A DNA stretch of 64,000 bases, taken from assembly GCA_019694835.1 (NCBI GenBank), contig JAIBBE010000107.1, positions 84,349 through 148,348 on the forward strand. The letters run 5' to 3'. The stretch comes from Fimbriimonadaceae bacterium (GTDB lineage Bacteria > Armatimonadota > Fimbriimonadia > Fimbriimonadales > Fimbriimonadaceae). The translations under genes and the position numbers were made by a program. This document shows, piece by piece, positions 44,585-53,362 of this stretch (position 1 is the first letter of the stretch; every line of letters starts with the position of its first letter). The notes beneath the pieces were generated by a model. It had not been told where the DNA came from. It was given only the letters and a program-made list of their open reading frames with translations, and ran no database searches.

Positions 44585-44608
44585 GAGGGGTGGGCCTCCC
44601 CACCCCTC
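44585..44608 (+). terminator. G/C-rich hairpin after dockerin gene
   Basis: A 10-bp stem (44585-44594 with 44599-44608) and 4-nt loop lie between the convergent dockerin gene and PEP-CTERM gene. There is no T-run, so a Rho-independent role is uncertain. Confidence 0.4.
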
Positions 44609-44667
44609 CCCTCAGGTCTGCTAGGCCGGTGTACGATTCATAGATGCGGCTTCTTTAGTTCCGTCAG

Positions 44668-45336
44668 TCAAGTCGCCTTGCGACGACGCCGCGCAAGCCA
44701 GAAGACCCCGAGAAGACAGCCAGATATCGTGGATGGCTCCGGAACAAGTTCAACTGAAACATTGTCCAGCCCGATGCAGTAGGGACTGTAGATTCCTTGG
44801 AAGTGGACGGGATCGTTGTTATTCGCAGCGGTGAAATACATCGTCCGATGCTCCCAATAAACTCCCGACCAGCCGCTGGGCAAACTCAAGTTGGTGGACT
44901 GACTTGATCCGCCGATGCCGGCGGCGATTTGAACTGCGCCGCCGATGGTGAAGTTCGAGTCCACTCCGATCTCGAAGTCGACACGATATTGCTGCCCGGC
45001 GACAGCACCAAAGTCTTGAGACATGATCGCACCATTGAACACGTCTGACCAACCGGATAGGTCGATCATCCTCGACCCGAATGGTGTCACCCAGCCGAAT
45101 CCGTTTGGATTTTGGGCCCAGTGAACGTCATTGCCCGAGGCAGCTGTAATGGTCCAAGATGTGATGTTTGATGAACCGGCAAACACCTGCATGCTGTTGA
45201 AGTCGTTGCTCGGATTCTGGCCGTTCACCAACGTACCATTTTCGAAGCTGCCATTGGCTACCAAATTGACAGCGAACGACGAAGAAACACCTATGAACGT
45301 CAGGGCACCGACGGCCCACAGTCTAATGATTCGCAT
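44668..45336 (-). CDS. PEP-CTERM sorting-domain protein
   Basis: ATG 45336 follows GAGGAGAG closely; the longer frame from 45360 lacks that site. The product has about 222 residues with signal (IIRLWAVGALTFIGVSSSFA), a DUF642-like beta-sandwich start (VNLVANGSFENGTLVNG), and ends VPEPSTISGCLLGVFWLARR followed by basic residues. PEP-helix-basic is the exosortase-recognised PEP-CTERM signal, so the protein should be handed to the envelope or released. An exosortase is not in the window. Confidence 0.88.
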   Translation of the reverse strand: MRIIRLWAVGALTFIGVSSSFAVNLVANGSFENGTLVNGQNPSNDFNSMQVFAGSSNITSWTITAASGNDVHWAQNPNGFGWVTPFGSRMIDLSGWSDVFNGAIMSQDFGAVAGQQYRVDFEIGVDSNFTIGGAVQIAAGIGGSSQSTNLSLPSGWSGVYWEHRTMYFTAANNNDPVHFQGIYSPYCIGLDNVSVELVPEPSTISGCLLGVFWLARRRRKAT

Positions 45337-45568
45337 AAGACTCTCCTCTAGGCCACGCATCTGGGCGCAGCACTGTCACTAACTCTACAGCAACTTGTCA
45401 ATTCCGAAGGCAAAAGCACGTACAAATTCGGTGGAAAGGCTAGTCGCTCTGCTGGGTCCCCACCTGCCCATGGGTACACAGTTGATGCTGGCCGGACGAG
45501 GGGATACCTCGTGCGAATCGGCTGGATCTGACTCCAGTTCCGAATTCTTCGCACCGACAATTCTCCTG

Positions 45569-46135
45569 ATGTCGGACGAACCGAAAGAGGGAAAGAAGAA
45601 GGGCAAGCTGCCGATCATCCTGATTCTGGCGCTCGTGCTGGGCGGCGGCGGCTTCTTTATGATGAAGGGCAAGGGCAAGACCAAGGAGCCCGAGATCAAG
45701 CTCGGCGCCATTGAGCCATTGACCGAATTCCTCGTGAACCTCAAAGGCGGGAGCAACTACCTTCAGACGGAGTTGGCTCTTCAGTTCAAAGACGGATTCA
45801 AGAAGGAAGAACTCGACAAGAACATGCCGGCGGTGCGCGATGCGGTGATCATGGTGCTGTCGAGCAAGTCGATCAGCGAACTCAGCAGCGAGCCCGCCAA
45901 AGCGAGGCTCAAACGCGAAATCGCAGCGTTCGTCAACAAGACCCTCGAAGACCTGACTCCTCCTCCCGAAGGTCACACGGAAAAGAAGAAAAAGAAGAAG
46001 AAGAAGGGTGAGGATGATGAAGAGGACGCGCGAAAGATCGCGGCCACCGATCCCGAGGAACTCGAGCACCCCGAATGGGACTCTGATGAAGGCCCGGTGT
46101 TGAAGGTCTATTTTACCAAGTTTGCCACCCAGTAG
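45569..46135 (+). CDS. FliL family protein
   Basis: 188 residues from ATG 45569, chosen because it gives the normal short cytoplasmic head (MSDEPKEGKKKG) before one membrane helix (LPIILILALVLGGGGFFMM). FliL features follow: EPLTEFLVNLKGG, LQTELALQFKDG, VRDAVIMVLSSKSISEL, REIAAFVNKTL, and the end VLKVYFTKFATQ. Between the last two is an insertion of about 55 residues with a Lys run followed by an acidic stretch (GEDDEEDARK). FliL surrounds flagellar stators or supports other motors; no flagellar gene is near. No Shine-Dalgarno is visible. The stop abuts the convergent stop at 46136. Confidence 0.85.
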   Translation: MSDEPKEGKKKGKLPIILILALVLGGGGFFMMKGKGKTKEPEIKLGAIEPLTEFLVNLKGGSNYLQTELALQFKDGFKKEELDKNMPAVRDAVIMVLSSKSISELSSEPAKARLKREIAAFVNKTLEDLTPPPEGHTEKKKKKKKKGEDDEEDARKIAATDPEELEHPEWDSDEGPVLKVYFTKFATQ

Positions 46136-46849
46136 CTAGGCTTTGAAGGGCTTGCCTTTCAGGTTCTGCCAGGCGATTTTCTGAGCGGGCGTCAAGTTCG
46201 CGATGACCTTGGCCTCGGCTCCCTTTCGCAGCTTCTCGATTTGAGGTGCGATCTTCTTTTGGGTCGCTTCCGCGCGCTTGTTCGCCTCGTCCATGATCTC
46301 CTTGGCTTCCTTCTCGCTCTTTGGCTTCTTAGCTTTCAGATCCTTGAGCGCGGCATTGAGGGCTGCGTCCTCGATTTGAGCGGCTGCACCCACTGCCTGT
46401 TCATAGATTTTCTGAATCTGCTTGAGCTGGGCCGGCGGGATCCCGACTCTCGTGGCGACGATTTGGTCGGTAAGCGCTGGGAGTCCGGCTTGTTGAAGCG
46501 TGATCTCCCGGAGTCGCTTGAGCTGCATGGCGGAAAGCTGCGCCAAAACACCTTTCTTGAGCTTTTCGTAAGCTGCTTTGAGCTTGGGATCGGCATCTTT
46601 CGGCGGCTTGCCGTCCTTGCTCTTTCGAGCCTGTTCATAGAGGACCTTGATCTGGTCGTTGAACGACGAAGCCACCTTGTTCATCGCCGCTCTCTGCGCT
46701 TCCGTTACCTTGAGCTCGGTCTTCACCGGCTGAGCCTGGAGCAGCGCGACATTGGCGACTTCATAGTCGAACGGGTCCATCTTGCTCTGCGCGAACGCGC
46801 ACCCAGCGACGAGCGCAGTGGCAAGGAACAACATCAAACGGAGCCGCAT
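46136..46849 (-). CDS. periplasmic helical protein, CpxP/Spy-like
   Basis: About 237 residues from ATG 46849 with signal RLMLFLATALVAGCAFAQ. The mature part is almost entirely charged helix (KVTEAQRAAMNKVASSFNDQ, LSAMQLKRLREITLQQAG, IPPAQLKQIQKIYEQAVG, LTPAQKIAWQNLKGKPF). The T-x-x-Q/P-A-Q repeats match the LTxxQ style of Spy/CpxP-like or Heavy-metal-resistance-type periplasmic chaperones. Such proteins protect or hold unfolded proteins; here this is inferred. TATCAT lies 6 nt before the ATG, so the mRNA is probably leaderless. Confidence 0.75.
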   Translation of the reverse strand: MRLRLMLFLATALVAGCAFAQSKMDPFDYEVANVALLQAQPVKTELKVTEAQRAAMNKVASSFNDQIKVLYEQARKSKDGKPPKDADPKLKAAYEKLKKGVLAQLSAMQLKRLREITLQQAGLPALTDQIVATRVGIPPAQLKQIQKIYEQAVGAAAQIEDAALNAALKDLKAKKPKSEKEAKEIMDEANKRAEATQKKIAPQIEKLRKGAEAKVIANLTPAQKIAWQNLKGKPFKA

Positions 46850-46855
46850 AATCAG

Positions 46856-46861
46856 ATGATA
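46856..46861 (-). promoter_or_regulatory. -10 hexamer, leaderless type
   Basis: On the minus strand TATCAT is followed by exactly 6 nt and ATG 46849, the same spacing as for dtd, hisB and the regulator gene. Confidence 0.45.
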
Positions 46862-46892
46862 CGCCGCCGCCCGTTCTGTTCGCACTTGGCTC

Positions 46893-49800
46893 TTAGAGCC
46901 TGAACCGGATTCGCTCGCTCGATCGCAACATCACCGGACCGAGCAAACCCGACTCCAAGAGGGGCGAGTCCTTGTTCCAGAACTTCCAGGTCGTGAAGGC
47001 AACGCGTCCCGTATCTGGCCTTGGCTTTCTTTCCTTCATCCAGTCTGGCCACCCGTCGAGGACGACTCCCTTCCACGTTACATCGGCGGGTAACTGCTCA
47101 TCGCCGATAAGGCGGTTGGGCCAGAGGTTCGTGACCTTGATCGCGAGTATGTTCATGCCCTTCTTTAGATAGCGGGTGACGTCGGCTCGGAAGGGTGCTT
47201 TCCACAGGGGGGGCAACTCGGTGCCGTTGATCGTGATGGTCGCGAAGTTCTTTACCTTGCCCATATCTAGGACCACGACTCTGTTCGCTCCAATCATTGC
47301 CGGACTCACGGTGAAGTTCTTGTGGTAGGTTGCCGAACCCGAGAAGTACTTGATTCCCGATTCGGCGTTCTCGGACCACGATGTCAGTTCATTGAACACG
47401 GCTTGCCCCGGCGCACCGAGATTCGGGGCAAACTGAACCCGCCACGGACCAGCGATCGGCGCGGAGTCCGGCTCGCGCTTCACCGACAGGACTTTTTGCC
47501 TTCCATTCGATGCTACGGCGGTGTACTTGCCCGTGCACCACGGTACAAACACATAGTCGGCGCCAGCCTTCTCAAGTTGGAACTCCGCCGTGGGTGCGAT
47601 TGAAGGCTGGTTCACGAGATAAACGGTTTCGTTTTCGGCCACTGTTTGCGTCGCCGGTTTGCCGTCGACCTCGTAGTGAACGACCAAGCGTTTAACCACG
47701 TTCACGGCGGGGTCGCCGAAGAGGCCGTTAGTGGCAGGGATTTCGGTCTCGCCTGAACGCACCACTCCTGAAACGATCTCGGTAACGTCGGCACCAACAC
47801 CTGCCGCCGTCTCATACCGCGCCGACTTGATCACGATCTTCGGCAACTTGATTGCTTTGGGACGATCAGGAGGGATGAAGTTTGCCAGGTGCGGTCCAGA
47901 TCCGGGGCGGAAGACGACGAAGATCGATTCGGCTGGGCCGAGGCGGAGGTCCACTTCGGTTCCGTGTTGGGTTGGGCGGTAAATTGAGGCTTCCTGCGTC
48001 ATTCCGGTCTCTGGTTGCCACAGCTCAGGTCGCAAGCCCTGGACGCGGAAGGTCGCCGCGACCTCGGTTGGCTCATAGGATTGGTTCGAGACGAAATAGA
48101 CCTCGTTCTGCCCAATTCGGCGATGAATATAGGCGAGTTTGCCGCGTCCGGTGAGGGTTCGAGATCGGAAGTCGGGCCCAGCCCAGGTAAGAATTTGCTC
48201 AAAGGACCTGACGTCGCGAGCCCAGGTGCCGCGCGCGATGGTACGCACTTCTTCGTCAGCTTTCGGAAAGTTGACTAGACTGGGGCTTCGTGTGGGTCGA
48301 GGGCCGAACACTTGGGCTCCTGTGGCAAGCAACTTCCGGACCTGTGCCGCCACTTCTGGTGTCATGTCATCTCGATTTGGGAGGATGAGCGCGCGGTAGG
48401 CCATGCCGCTGGGCAAGACGATCATTCCGTTAACCACTTTCATGGTCATCAGCGCCTTGGTGTCGCACCCGTCATAGTCGTAACCGGTCGGGATGCGCGG
48501 GTTCAAGCCGGTCCGGTACGGCAGGTCGACCGGGGCACCTTCGCCATAGTAATAAACGACATCAGCGACGAATCGGCCTTGCTGAAGGAGCGACTGGCAA
48601 CGGGCTACATACTGCAGCCATTGCTTTGCCTCGGTCCACCAAGTCTGGGTTCTTTCCAAGTGCGTGCCCCAAGGACCCATGGTCATTCCCGGGACGAGAT
48701 TCATCCAGGGCTGGTGGGCGTAGCGGTGAAAGATGTATCGGTTGATGCCGTTGCAGAAGATCAGGTCGCCGAGGGTCTTGGCGGCGTAAGGCTCCTCAAG
48801 CCAGCGACCCCTCACGTCATCAGCCGTAAAGGACTCCGCGCCGATAATCGGCTTGCCATACACGTGGCCAACGGAGGCTGCTAGTTTGGTGGACTCGATG
48901 GCCAATCCCCCTATCCAAAACTCGCCCATGGGGATGTCGGCGGTCGAACCGGCTTGGATGTTGTCGAACATGCCGTTGCCGTAAGGCTCGGTCGAGAACA
49001 GGAGACCTGCGCGCTTGCATTTCTCGGCGAAGTAGCCGTAGTAGTTGTCGGCATAGAGGTCGGCAATCGTCCGACGGTAGTCCCATAGGAACCGGTCGCT
49101 GATATCGGCATTCTCGACCGTGAAACCAGCCACAACCGGCAGATAAGGGAGCATGTCGTAACCGCGACGACGCTGGAATTCTTGTCGGAACAGCGGCGTC
49201 CAATTCTGGCTGCCGACTTCGTAGCTGTCAACGAGCGCGTTGTTGAGGATCGGCCCGGCCAGCGGCCCCGCGTCGGAGATGACCTTCGCCATGCCCCCTT
49301 CCCAAAACGCGTCGAGGGACTCGCGGCTGAGCTTGTCGACTTCGAGACCGTCGCCTTCGGGCGGCGCGGGGTGGTTGTCTTTGCCGGTCGGGACATGACC
49401 GACGCGGAGGATCGTCCACTTCCCTGCTGGAACGGTCCATCGCAACCTGCCGTTCAAATCGAGCGAGGTTGTAATCACTTGAACGCCTGACTTCGGAATG
49501 CCCGCACGCTTCCCTTCCTCGGGAGTAAGCGGCTTCAATCCATCTTGCCGGTTCACTGCGGTTCGGCCCAAGAAGTCACCGTCTCGCTTGGGCGTGTATT
49601 CGGCGGGGAACGCGAAAACCGCGATATCGCGCGAGTAATCGACGGGGGCGTAGACCTGGGGAGCCTTGACCTTGGGCAAGACCTCATTGAACTCCCTCGG
49701 CCCCTCGACTTGGACCTCCGACCAGGCCACGACCTGCATCGCGTGCTCGGGCTTCACCCAAGGCGCCCCACTGCTCGACCATCCGGCGCAGTTGTGCAGG

Positions 49801-50108
49801 CAAAGTTCGATGCCGAGTCGGCTCGCTTCCTTGATCGCATGGTGCGTCATGTCTCGCCACGCCTGGCTCATGTAGCCGACAGGCCCCGACGGGATGCTCT
49901 GGGAAACCGTGAACATCTGGGCTCCGCCGATGCCAACCTCCTTCATCGCTTCGAGGTCTGCCGTGATGCCTTCGCGGGTCACGTTCCCGTCCATCCAGTG
50001 CCACCAGGTGTGCGGTCGGGCGGACAGCGGCGGGTTCACGAAGCTCGCTTTGAGAGCGTCCTGGATGACGGGTGGAGTTAAGGCAAGAGCGGCAAGAGCA
50101 ATCAACAT
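46893..50108 (-). CDS. alpha-L-rhamnosidase-like glycoside hydrolase, GH106
   Basis: 1071 residues with a short signal (MLIALAALALTPPVIQ). Family GH106 features: ARPHTWWHWMDGNVTREGIT, then ADLEAMKEVGIGGAQMF and the barrel segments LCLHNCAGWSSSGAPWV, VVDSYEVGSQNWT-like region (NALVDSYEVGSQNWTPLF), and GAESFTADD. The C-terminal part has a beta-sandwich carbohydrate-binding-like domain (NFATITINGTELPPLWKAPF, LKKGMNILAIKVTNLWPNRL). It should remove terminal rhamnose from pectic or other rhamnosides, extracellularly or in the periplasm. GAGG precedes the ATG. Catalytic residues were not assigned by alignment, so other activities on related substrates are possible. Confidence 0.85.
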   Translation of the reverse strand: MLIALAALALTPPVIQDALKASFVNPPLSARPHTWWHWMDGNVTREGITADLEAMKEVGIGGAQMFTVSQSIPSGPVGYMSQAWRDMTHHAIKEASRLGIELCLHNCAGWSSSGAPWVKPEHAMQVVAWSEVQVEGPREFNEVLPKVKAPQVYAPVDYSRDIAVFAFPAEYTPKRDGDFLGRTAVNRQDGLKPLTPEEGKRAGIPKSGVQVITTSLDLNGRLRWTVPAGKWTILRVGHVPTGKDNHPAPPEGDGLEVDKLSRESLDAFWEGGMAKVISDAGPLAGPILNNALVDSYEVGSQNWTPLFRQEFQRRRGYDMLPYLPVVAGFTVENADISDRFLWDYRRTIADLYADNYYGYFAEKCKRAGLLFSTEPYGNGMFDNIQAGSTADIPMGEFWIGGLAIESTKLAASVGHVYGKPIIGAESFTADDVRGRWLEEPYAAKTLGDLIFCNGINRYIFHRYAHQPWMNLVPGMTMGPWGTHLERTQTWWTEAKQWLQYVARCQSLLQQGRFVADVVYYYGEGAPVDLPYRTGLNPRIPTGYDYDGCDTKALMTMKVVNGMIVLPSGMAYRALILPNRDDMTPEVAAQVRKLLATGAQVFGPRPTRSPSLVNFPKADEEVRTIARGTWARDVRSFEQILTWAGPDFRSRTLTGRGKLAYIHRRIGQNEVYFVSNQSYEPTEVAATFRVQGLRPELWQPETGMTQEASIYRPTQHGTEVDLRLGPAESIFVVFRPGSGPHLANFIPPDRPKAIKLPKIVIKSARYETAAGVGADVTEIVSGVVRSGETEIPATNGLFGDPAVNVVKRLVVHYEVDGKPATQTVAENETVYLVNQPSIAPTAEFQLEKAGADYVFVPWCTGKYTAVASNGRQKVLSVKREPDSAPIAGPWRVQFAPNLGAPGQAVFNELTSWSENAESGIKYFSGSATYHKNFTVSPAMIGANRVVVLDMGKVKNFATITINGTELPPLWKAPFRADVTRYLKKGMNILAIKVTNLWPNRLIGDEQLPADVTWKGVVLDGWPDWMKERKPRPDTGRVAFTTWKFWNKDSPLLESGLLGPVMLRSSERIRFRL

Positions 50109-50186
50109 AGAAGACCTCGGGCGGAGCTTATCACAGTGAACTGGCTCAAGAATTGGAAAAAAACTCTGGCGACCCGGATTCGACGC

Positions 50187-50196
50187 TATAGTAAGA
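50187..50196 (+). promoter_or_regulatory. possible -10 element (TATAGT-AAGA)
   Basis: TATAGT followed by AAGA lies about 52 nt before ATG 50245, resembling TAGAAT-AAGA at 18901 upstream of another dockerin-tailed gene. Confidence 0.35.
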
Positions 50197-50244
50197 ATGA
50201 ATTGGACTGCGCGTACGCGCGCCTGTTTGTAGGAGGATTTGAGG

Positions 50245-53200
50245 ATGACTCAGCTTGGAAAGGTTTTGGCGGCCCTGTTCGTACTGGCTGCCCTGTTCAT
50301 GGTCCCGAGGTCGGCCCTCGCCCAGGGAGGCGTCGGTGGCGTCACCGGACTGATTTACGACGACGCGAACGACAACGGCGCCTATGACTTTGGTGAGCTC
50401 GGAATTCCGGGAGCAAAGGTTCTTCTTGTCGGGCCCTCCGACTACGTTGAGATTGAGGCCAACGCGCAGGGGATTCTCGAGCGTGGCGGTTTGATCGCCG
50501 GGACATACAAGGTAATCGCCGATCTGTATTCGTACGGCACCCTCGCTTCAACCAGTCCGATCGGTGTCGAAGACATCGTGATTCAGCCTGGAAATGTGAC
50601 CCGAATCGAACTCGGCTACCACAAGCGCTGCGTGCGCTTTGGTGAACCCAAGATACTATGGCAAATCGGAGCGAACGGTGCCCCGACAGGCAACGCAACC
50701 GTGTCCATACCGGTCACCAACAACAACGCCTGGCCGATCTCATGGGTGTACTTCCACCAAGTGACGCCCGGCATTACCGTGAACCCCAATCCGGTGTTCT
50801 TCCCCACTCCCATTCCTCCGGGTGGCACGGCGAACGTCAATGTAACGCTCACGGGGGCTGCTCCGAATTCGGTCGTTTGCTTCGACATCTCGTTCCACGC
50901 TTCCGACTTGGCAATCTGTTGTCAAGAGCGGTTCTGTTTCAAGATGCCCGACTGCGACTGCTTCCAAGTCCTCGAGAGCCTTGTGGACTGCCTGCCCGGC
51001 GGCGGCTTCAATGTCTTCCTCGCCCTCCAGAGTCTTACGCCCCTACCGGTTAACCAGATTTGGGTCATCGGACCTCCAGGGGTAACTGTGACGCCAACGG
51101 TCACCAACGTCAATCTCAACCAAGGGGGCGTGTACAGCGGCAACTGGACGGTGAGTGGGGTCGGACTCGAAGGCACGACGGTATGCCTGACTGTTATGTT
51201 CTATAGCGGAGGTGTTGCCTGCTGCGTGAAGCAAGTATGCATCAAGTTCCCCTTCTGTCAGACCTGCGACGACCGGGAGCCCGTTTGCTATGCGGTGAAG
51301 CCGTATTACGATGCGGTCAACGATCAAGGCGTCAATTACAACGGCTCCGAATGGAGCCAGGTCGCCGGTAAGACCGTAGCCGCCGTGACCTGCTTTGCCA
51401 GCTTCCCCGACGATCCCGTTTTGGGCTACATGAACCTGGAGCAGTATCAGTGCAATATGCCGGTTGACGGCAGCAATAACTTCTTCGGAGGCTGGGATTG
51501 GGGTGTTCACGGTGTCGGTCCGAATCCTGCGAATCCGCCCAATCCACGCGGAACTCACAACGGTTACACCGGTAACCCGTCAGGTCCGGTACCAGCCGAT
51601 TGTCAATGGACAAAGAAGTACATGGGAACCGTCTTCGCCCTCACGTTCGATGATCAGGGGAACCTCTACGTTGCTCAGACTTCGAGCTACAACTCCGACT
51701 CCGCACCGCGAGTCCAGGATTTCAATGCTCCTGGAACCCCTGGGCGACAGCATGTGCCTTCGCCCAACGAAATCGCTGATCGGCGGCTCCATGGCCGCAT
51801 CTTCAAGATAGCGAATGGCACCGGTAAGGTCACGATCTTCAATGAGGACACGACCTCGACGTGGAACGGTATGCCTTCGGCCAACGACCCTCTCATCACG
51901 AACAGCTATCCTCGCCCGTTCCCGGCCGGGGTCGACGTCTCTGATCAGGGATTCCCCGAGGTCGGCGACATTACGTTCGACTACGACAACAGCCAGATCC
52001 TCGCCACCTGCATGGACGATGGCAAGATCTATCGCTTCGACATGAGCGGCACCAAACTCGGATCATTCGACCCATGGACCGCTGACGGCGGACCGACTCA
52101 CGGCAACGGCTTTGCCGGATTGGGCGAGATGATCTGGGCGCTCAAGTATCACCGCGGACGTGCCTACTTCTCGCGCTGGGTCGAAGATACGACGAATGTC
52201 AGCACAGGCTTCAACGAGGTCTGGTCCGTTTCGATCAATGGCACGGGCAACTTCGTACCCGGCTCGCTTCAGCTCGAGCTCACCACTCCCGACCTTCCTG
52301 CGGGCAGCAATGGCTCGATCGTGAACTGCAGCGCCCCGATCAGCGACATCACCTTCACGAGCGAGGGCAATCCCGCCCGAGCAAAGATGGTACTCGCCGA
52401 GCGCGGCATGGGCAATGGCTGGACCATTCTCGGCTATCCGCCCGCCTGGGAACACATGTTCCAGCACGCGACGGGCGCGAATGCCCCTTTCACCAGCATG
52501 TACCCGCACCGTGCACGAGCGCTGGAATACGTCTGTGAGCCTGCCACGCAGACTTGGGCGCTCGTTGGCGGTTCGGCCACGAATAACGCCCTGTACTTCC
52601 AACTCGGAAACCCAGGTGGTACGAATGCGTGCGGCGGTGTCGACTTCGACTTTGATAGTCGCGGCTGTGCCGGTCCAAACCTCGGGAACAGGCTTTGGTT
52701 TACGTCGGACTACATGAGTTCGGCGCCCTGGTACGGTATCCAGGGCATTCCGCTCTCCGGTGGCAACCAAGCCAACTCCATCCTCATCGATCTCAACGGT
52801 GTTTCAGGCACTTCCGACAAAGGCACACCCGGTGACGTTGAAGTTCCTTGCCCCGCGCACGGACGCATCAGCGGCCGCGTGGGCCTGGAGGCGTTCAGCG
52901 CGTCTACCGCTGGAATCCCCGTCAGTGCCGTGTTCTGCCACAACGGTGTCGCAATAGGTGGTGGGGTGGCTCCGATGGATGCGGAAGGCAACGTGACGTT
53001 CGAGTGCAATCTCTCCGATGGCACCTACTTCCTCTTCCTTCGATCACGAAGCAATCTCGTAAAGCGTGTTCAGTTCACGCTTGTAAACGGCATGGCCACG
53101 TTCCCGAACGTCGTGCTGATATCGGGTGATATCACTCAAGACAATGCTGTCGACATCGCGGACTACGCGGTCCTCTCGGGGGCGTATGGTTCGACCTTGG

Positions 53201-53313
53201 GCGATAGCGACTACCTTGATCGCGCCGACCTTAACGGTGACGGCGAGGTTGATATCGCCGATTACGCCGTTCTGAGTACGAACTTCGGACTGGAGGGCGA
53301 CCCGCTTCCTTAA
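50245..53313 (+). CDS. secreted multidomain protein, SdrD-like start and dockerin tail
   Basis: GGAGG 8 nt before ATG 50245 fixes the start; the product is about 1022 residues with signal LGKVLAALFVLAALFMVPRS. Residues about 30-125 match an SdrD B-type module (GLIYDDANDNGAYDFGELGI). A duplicated Cys-rich motif follows: VCFDISFHASDLAICCQERF with CFKMPDC, and VCLTVMFYSGGVACCVKQVC with IKFPFC. From about 375 to 800 the chain is propeller-like (VFALTFDDQGNLYVAQT, GDITFDYDNSQILATC). A carboxypeptidase-regulatory-like module (about 865-955) precedes two dockerin repeats (DNAVDIADYAVLS and DLNGDGEVDIADYAVLS). It is likely displayed at the surface or in a secreted assembly. An intrinsic terminator follows. 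Confidence 0.85.
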   Translation: MTQLGKVLAALFVLAALFMVPRSALAQGGVGGVTGLIYDDANDNGAYDFGELGIPGAKVLLVGPSDYVEIEANAQGILERGGLIAGTYKVIADLYSYGTLASTSPIGVEDIVIQPGNVTRIELGYHKRCVRFGEPKILWQIGANGAPTGNATVSIPVTNNNAWPISWVYFHQVTPGITVNPNPVFFPTPIPPGGTANVNVTLTGAAPNSVVCFDISFHASDLAICCQERFCFKMPDCDCFQVLESLVDCLPGGGFNVFLALQSLTPLPVNQIWVIGPPGVTVTPTVTNVNLNQGGVYSGNWTVSGVGLEGTTVCLTVMFYSGGVACCVKQVCIKFPFCQTCDDREPVCYAVKPYYDAVNDQGVNYNGSEWSQVAGKTVAAVTCFASFPDDPVLGYMNLEQYQCNMPVDGSNNFFGGWDWGVHGVGPNPANPPNPRGTHNGYTGNPSGPVPADCQWTKKYMGTVFALTFDDQGNLYVAQTSSYNSDSAPRVQDFNAPGTPGRQHVPSPNEIADRRLHGRIFKIANGTGKVTIFNEDTTSTWNGMPSANDPLITNSYPRPFPAGVDVSDQGFPEVGDITFDYDNSQILATCMDDGKIYRFDMSGTKLGSFDPWTADGGPTHGNGFAGLGEMIWALKYHRGRAYFSRWVEDTTNVSTGFNEVWSVSINGTGNFVPGSLQLELTTPDLPAGSNGSIVNCSAPISDITFTSEGNPARAKMVLAERGMGNGWTILGYPPAWEHMFQHATGANAPFTSMYPHRARALEYVCEPATQTWALVGGSATNNALYFQLGNPGGTNACGGVDFDFDSRGCAGPNLGNRLWFTSDYMSSAPWYGIQGIPLSGGNQANSILIDLNGVSGTSDKGTPGDVEVPCPAHGRISGRVGLEAFSASTAGIPVSAVFCHNGVAIGGGVAPMDAEGNVTFECNLSDGTYFLFLRSRSNLVKRVQFTLVNGMATFPNVVLISGDITQDNAVDIADYAVLSGAYGSTLGDSDYLDRADLNGDGEVDIADYAVLSTNFGLEGDPLP

Positions 53314-53325
53314 GATCGGACACTT

Positions 53326-53362
53326 AATCCCCCTCGGCATCTATGTAGAGGGGGATTTTTCT
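53326..53362 (+). terminator. intrinsic terminator after dockerin gene
   Basis: A perfect 10-bp stem (53326-53335 with 53348-53357), 12-nt loop and T-rich tail (TTTTTCTT). It also lies at the end of the convergent GH2 gene, which stops at 53362, so it may serve both. Confidence 0.85.
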
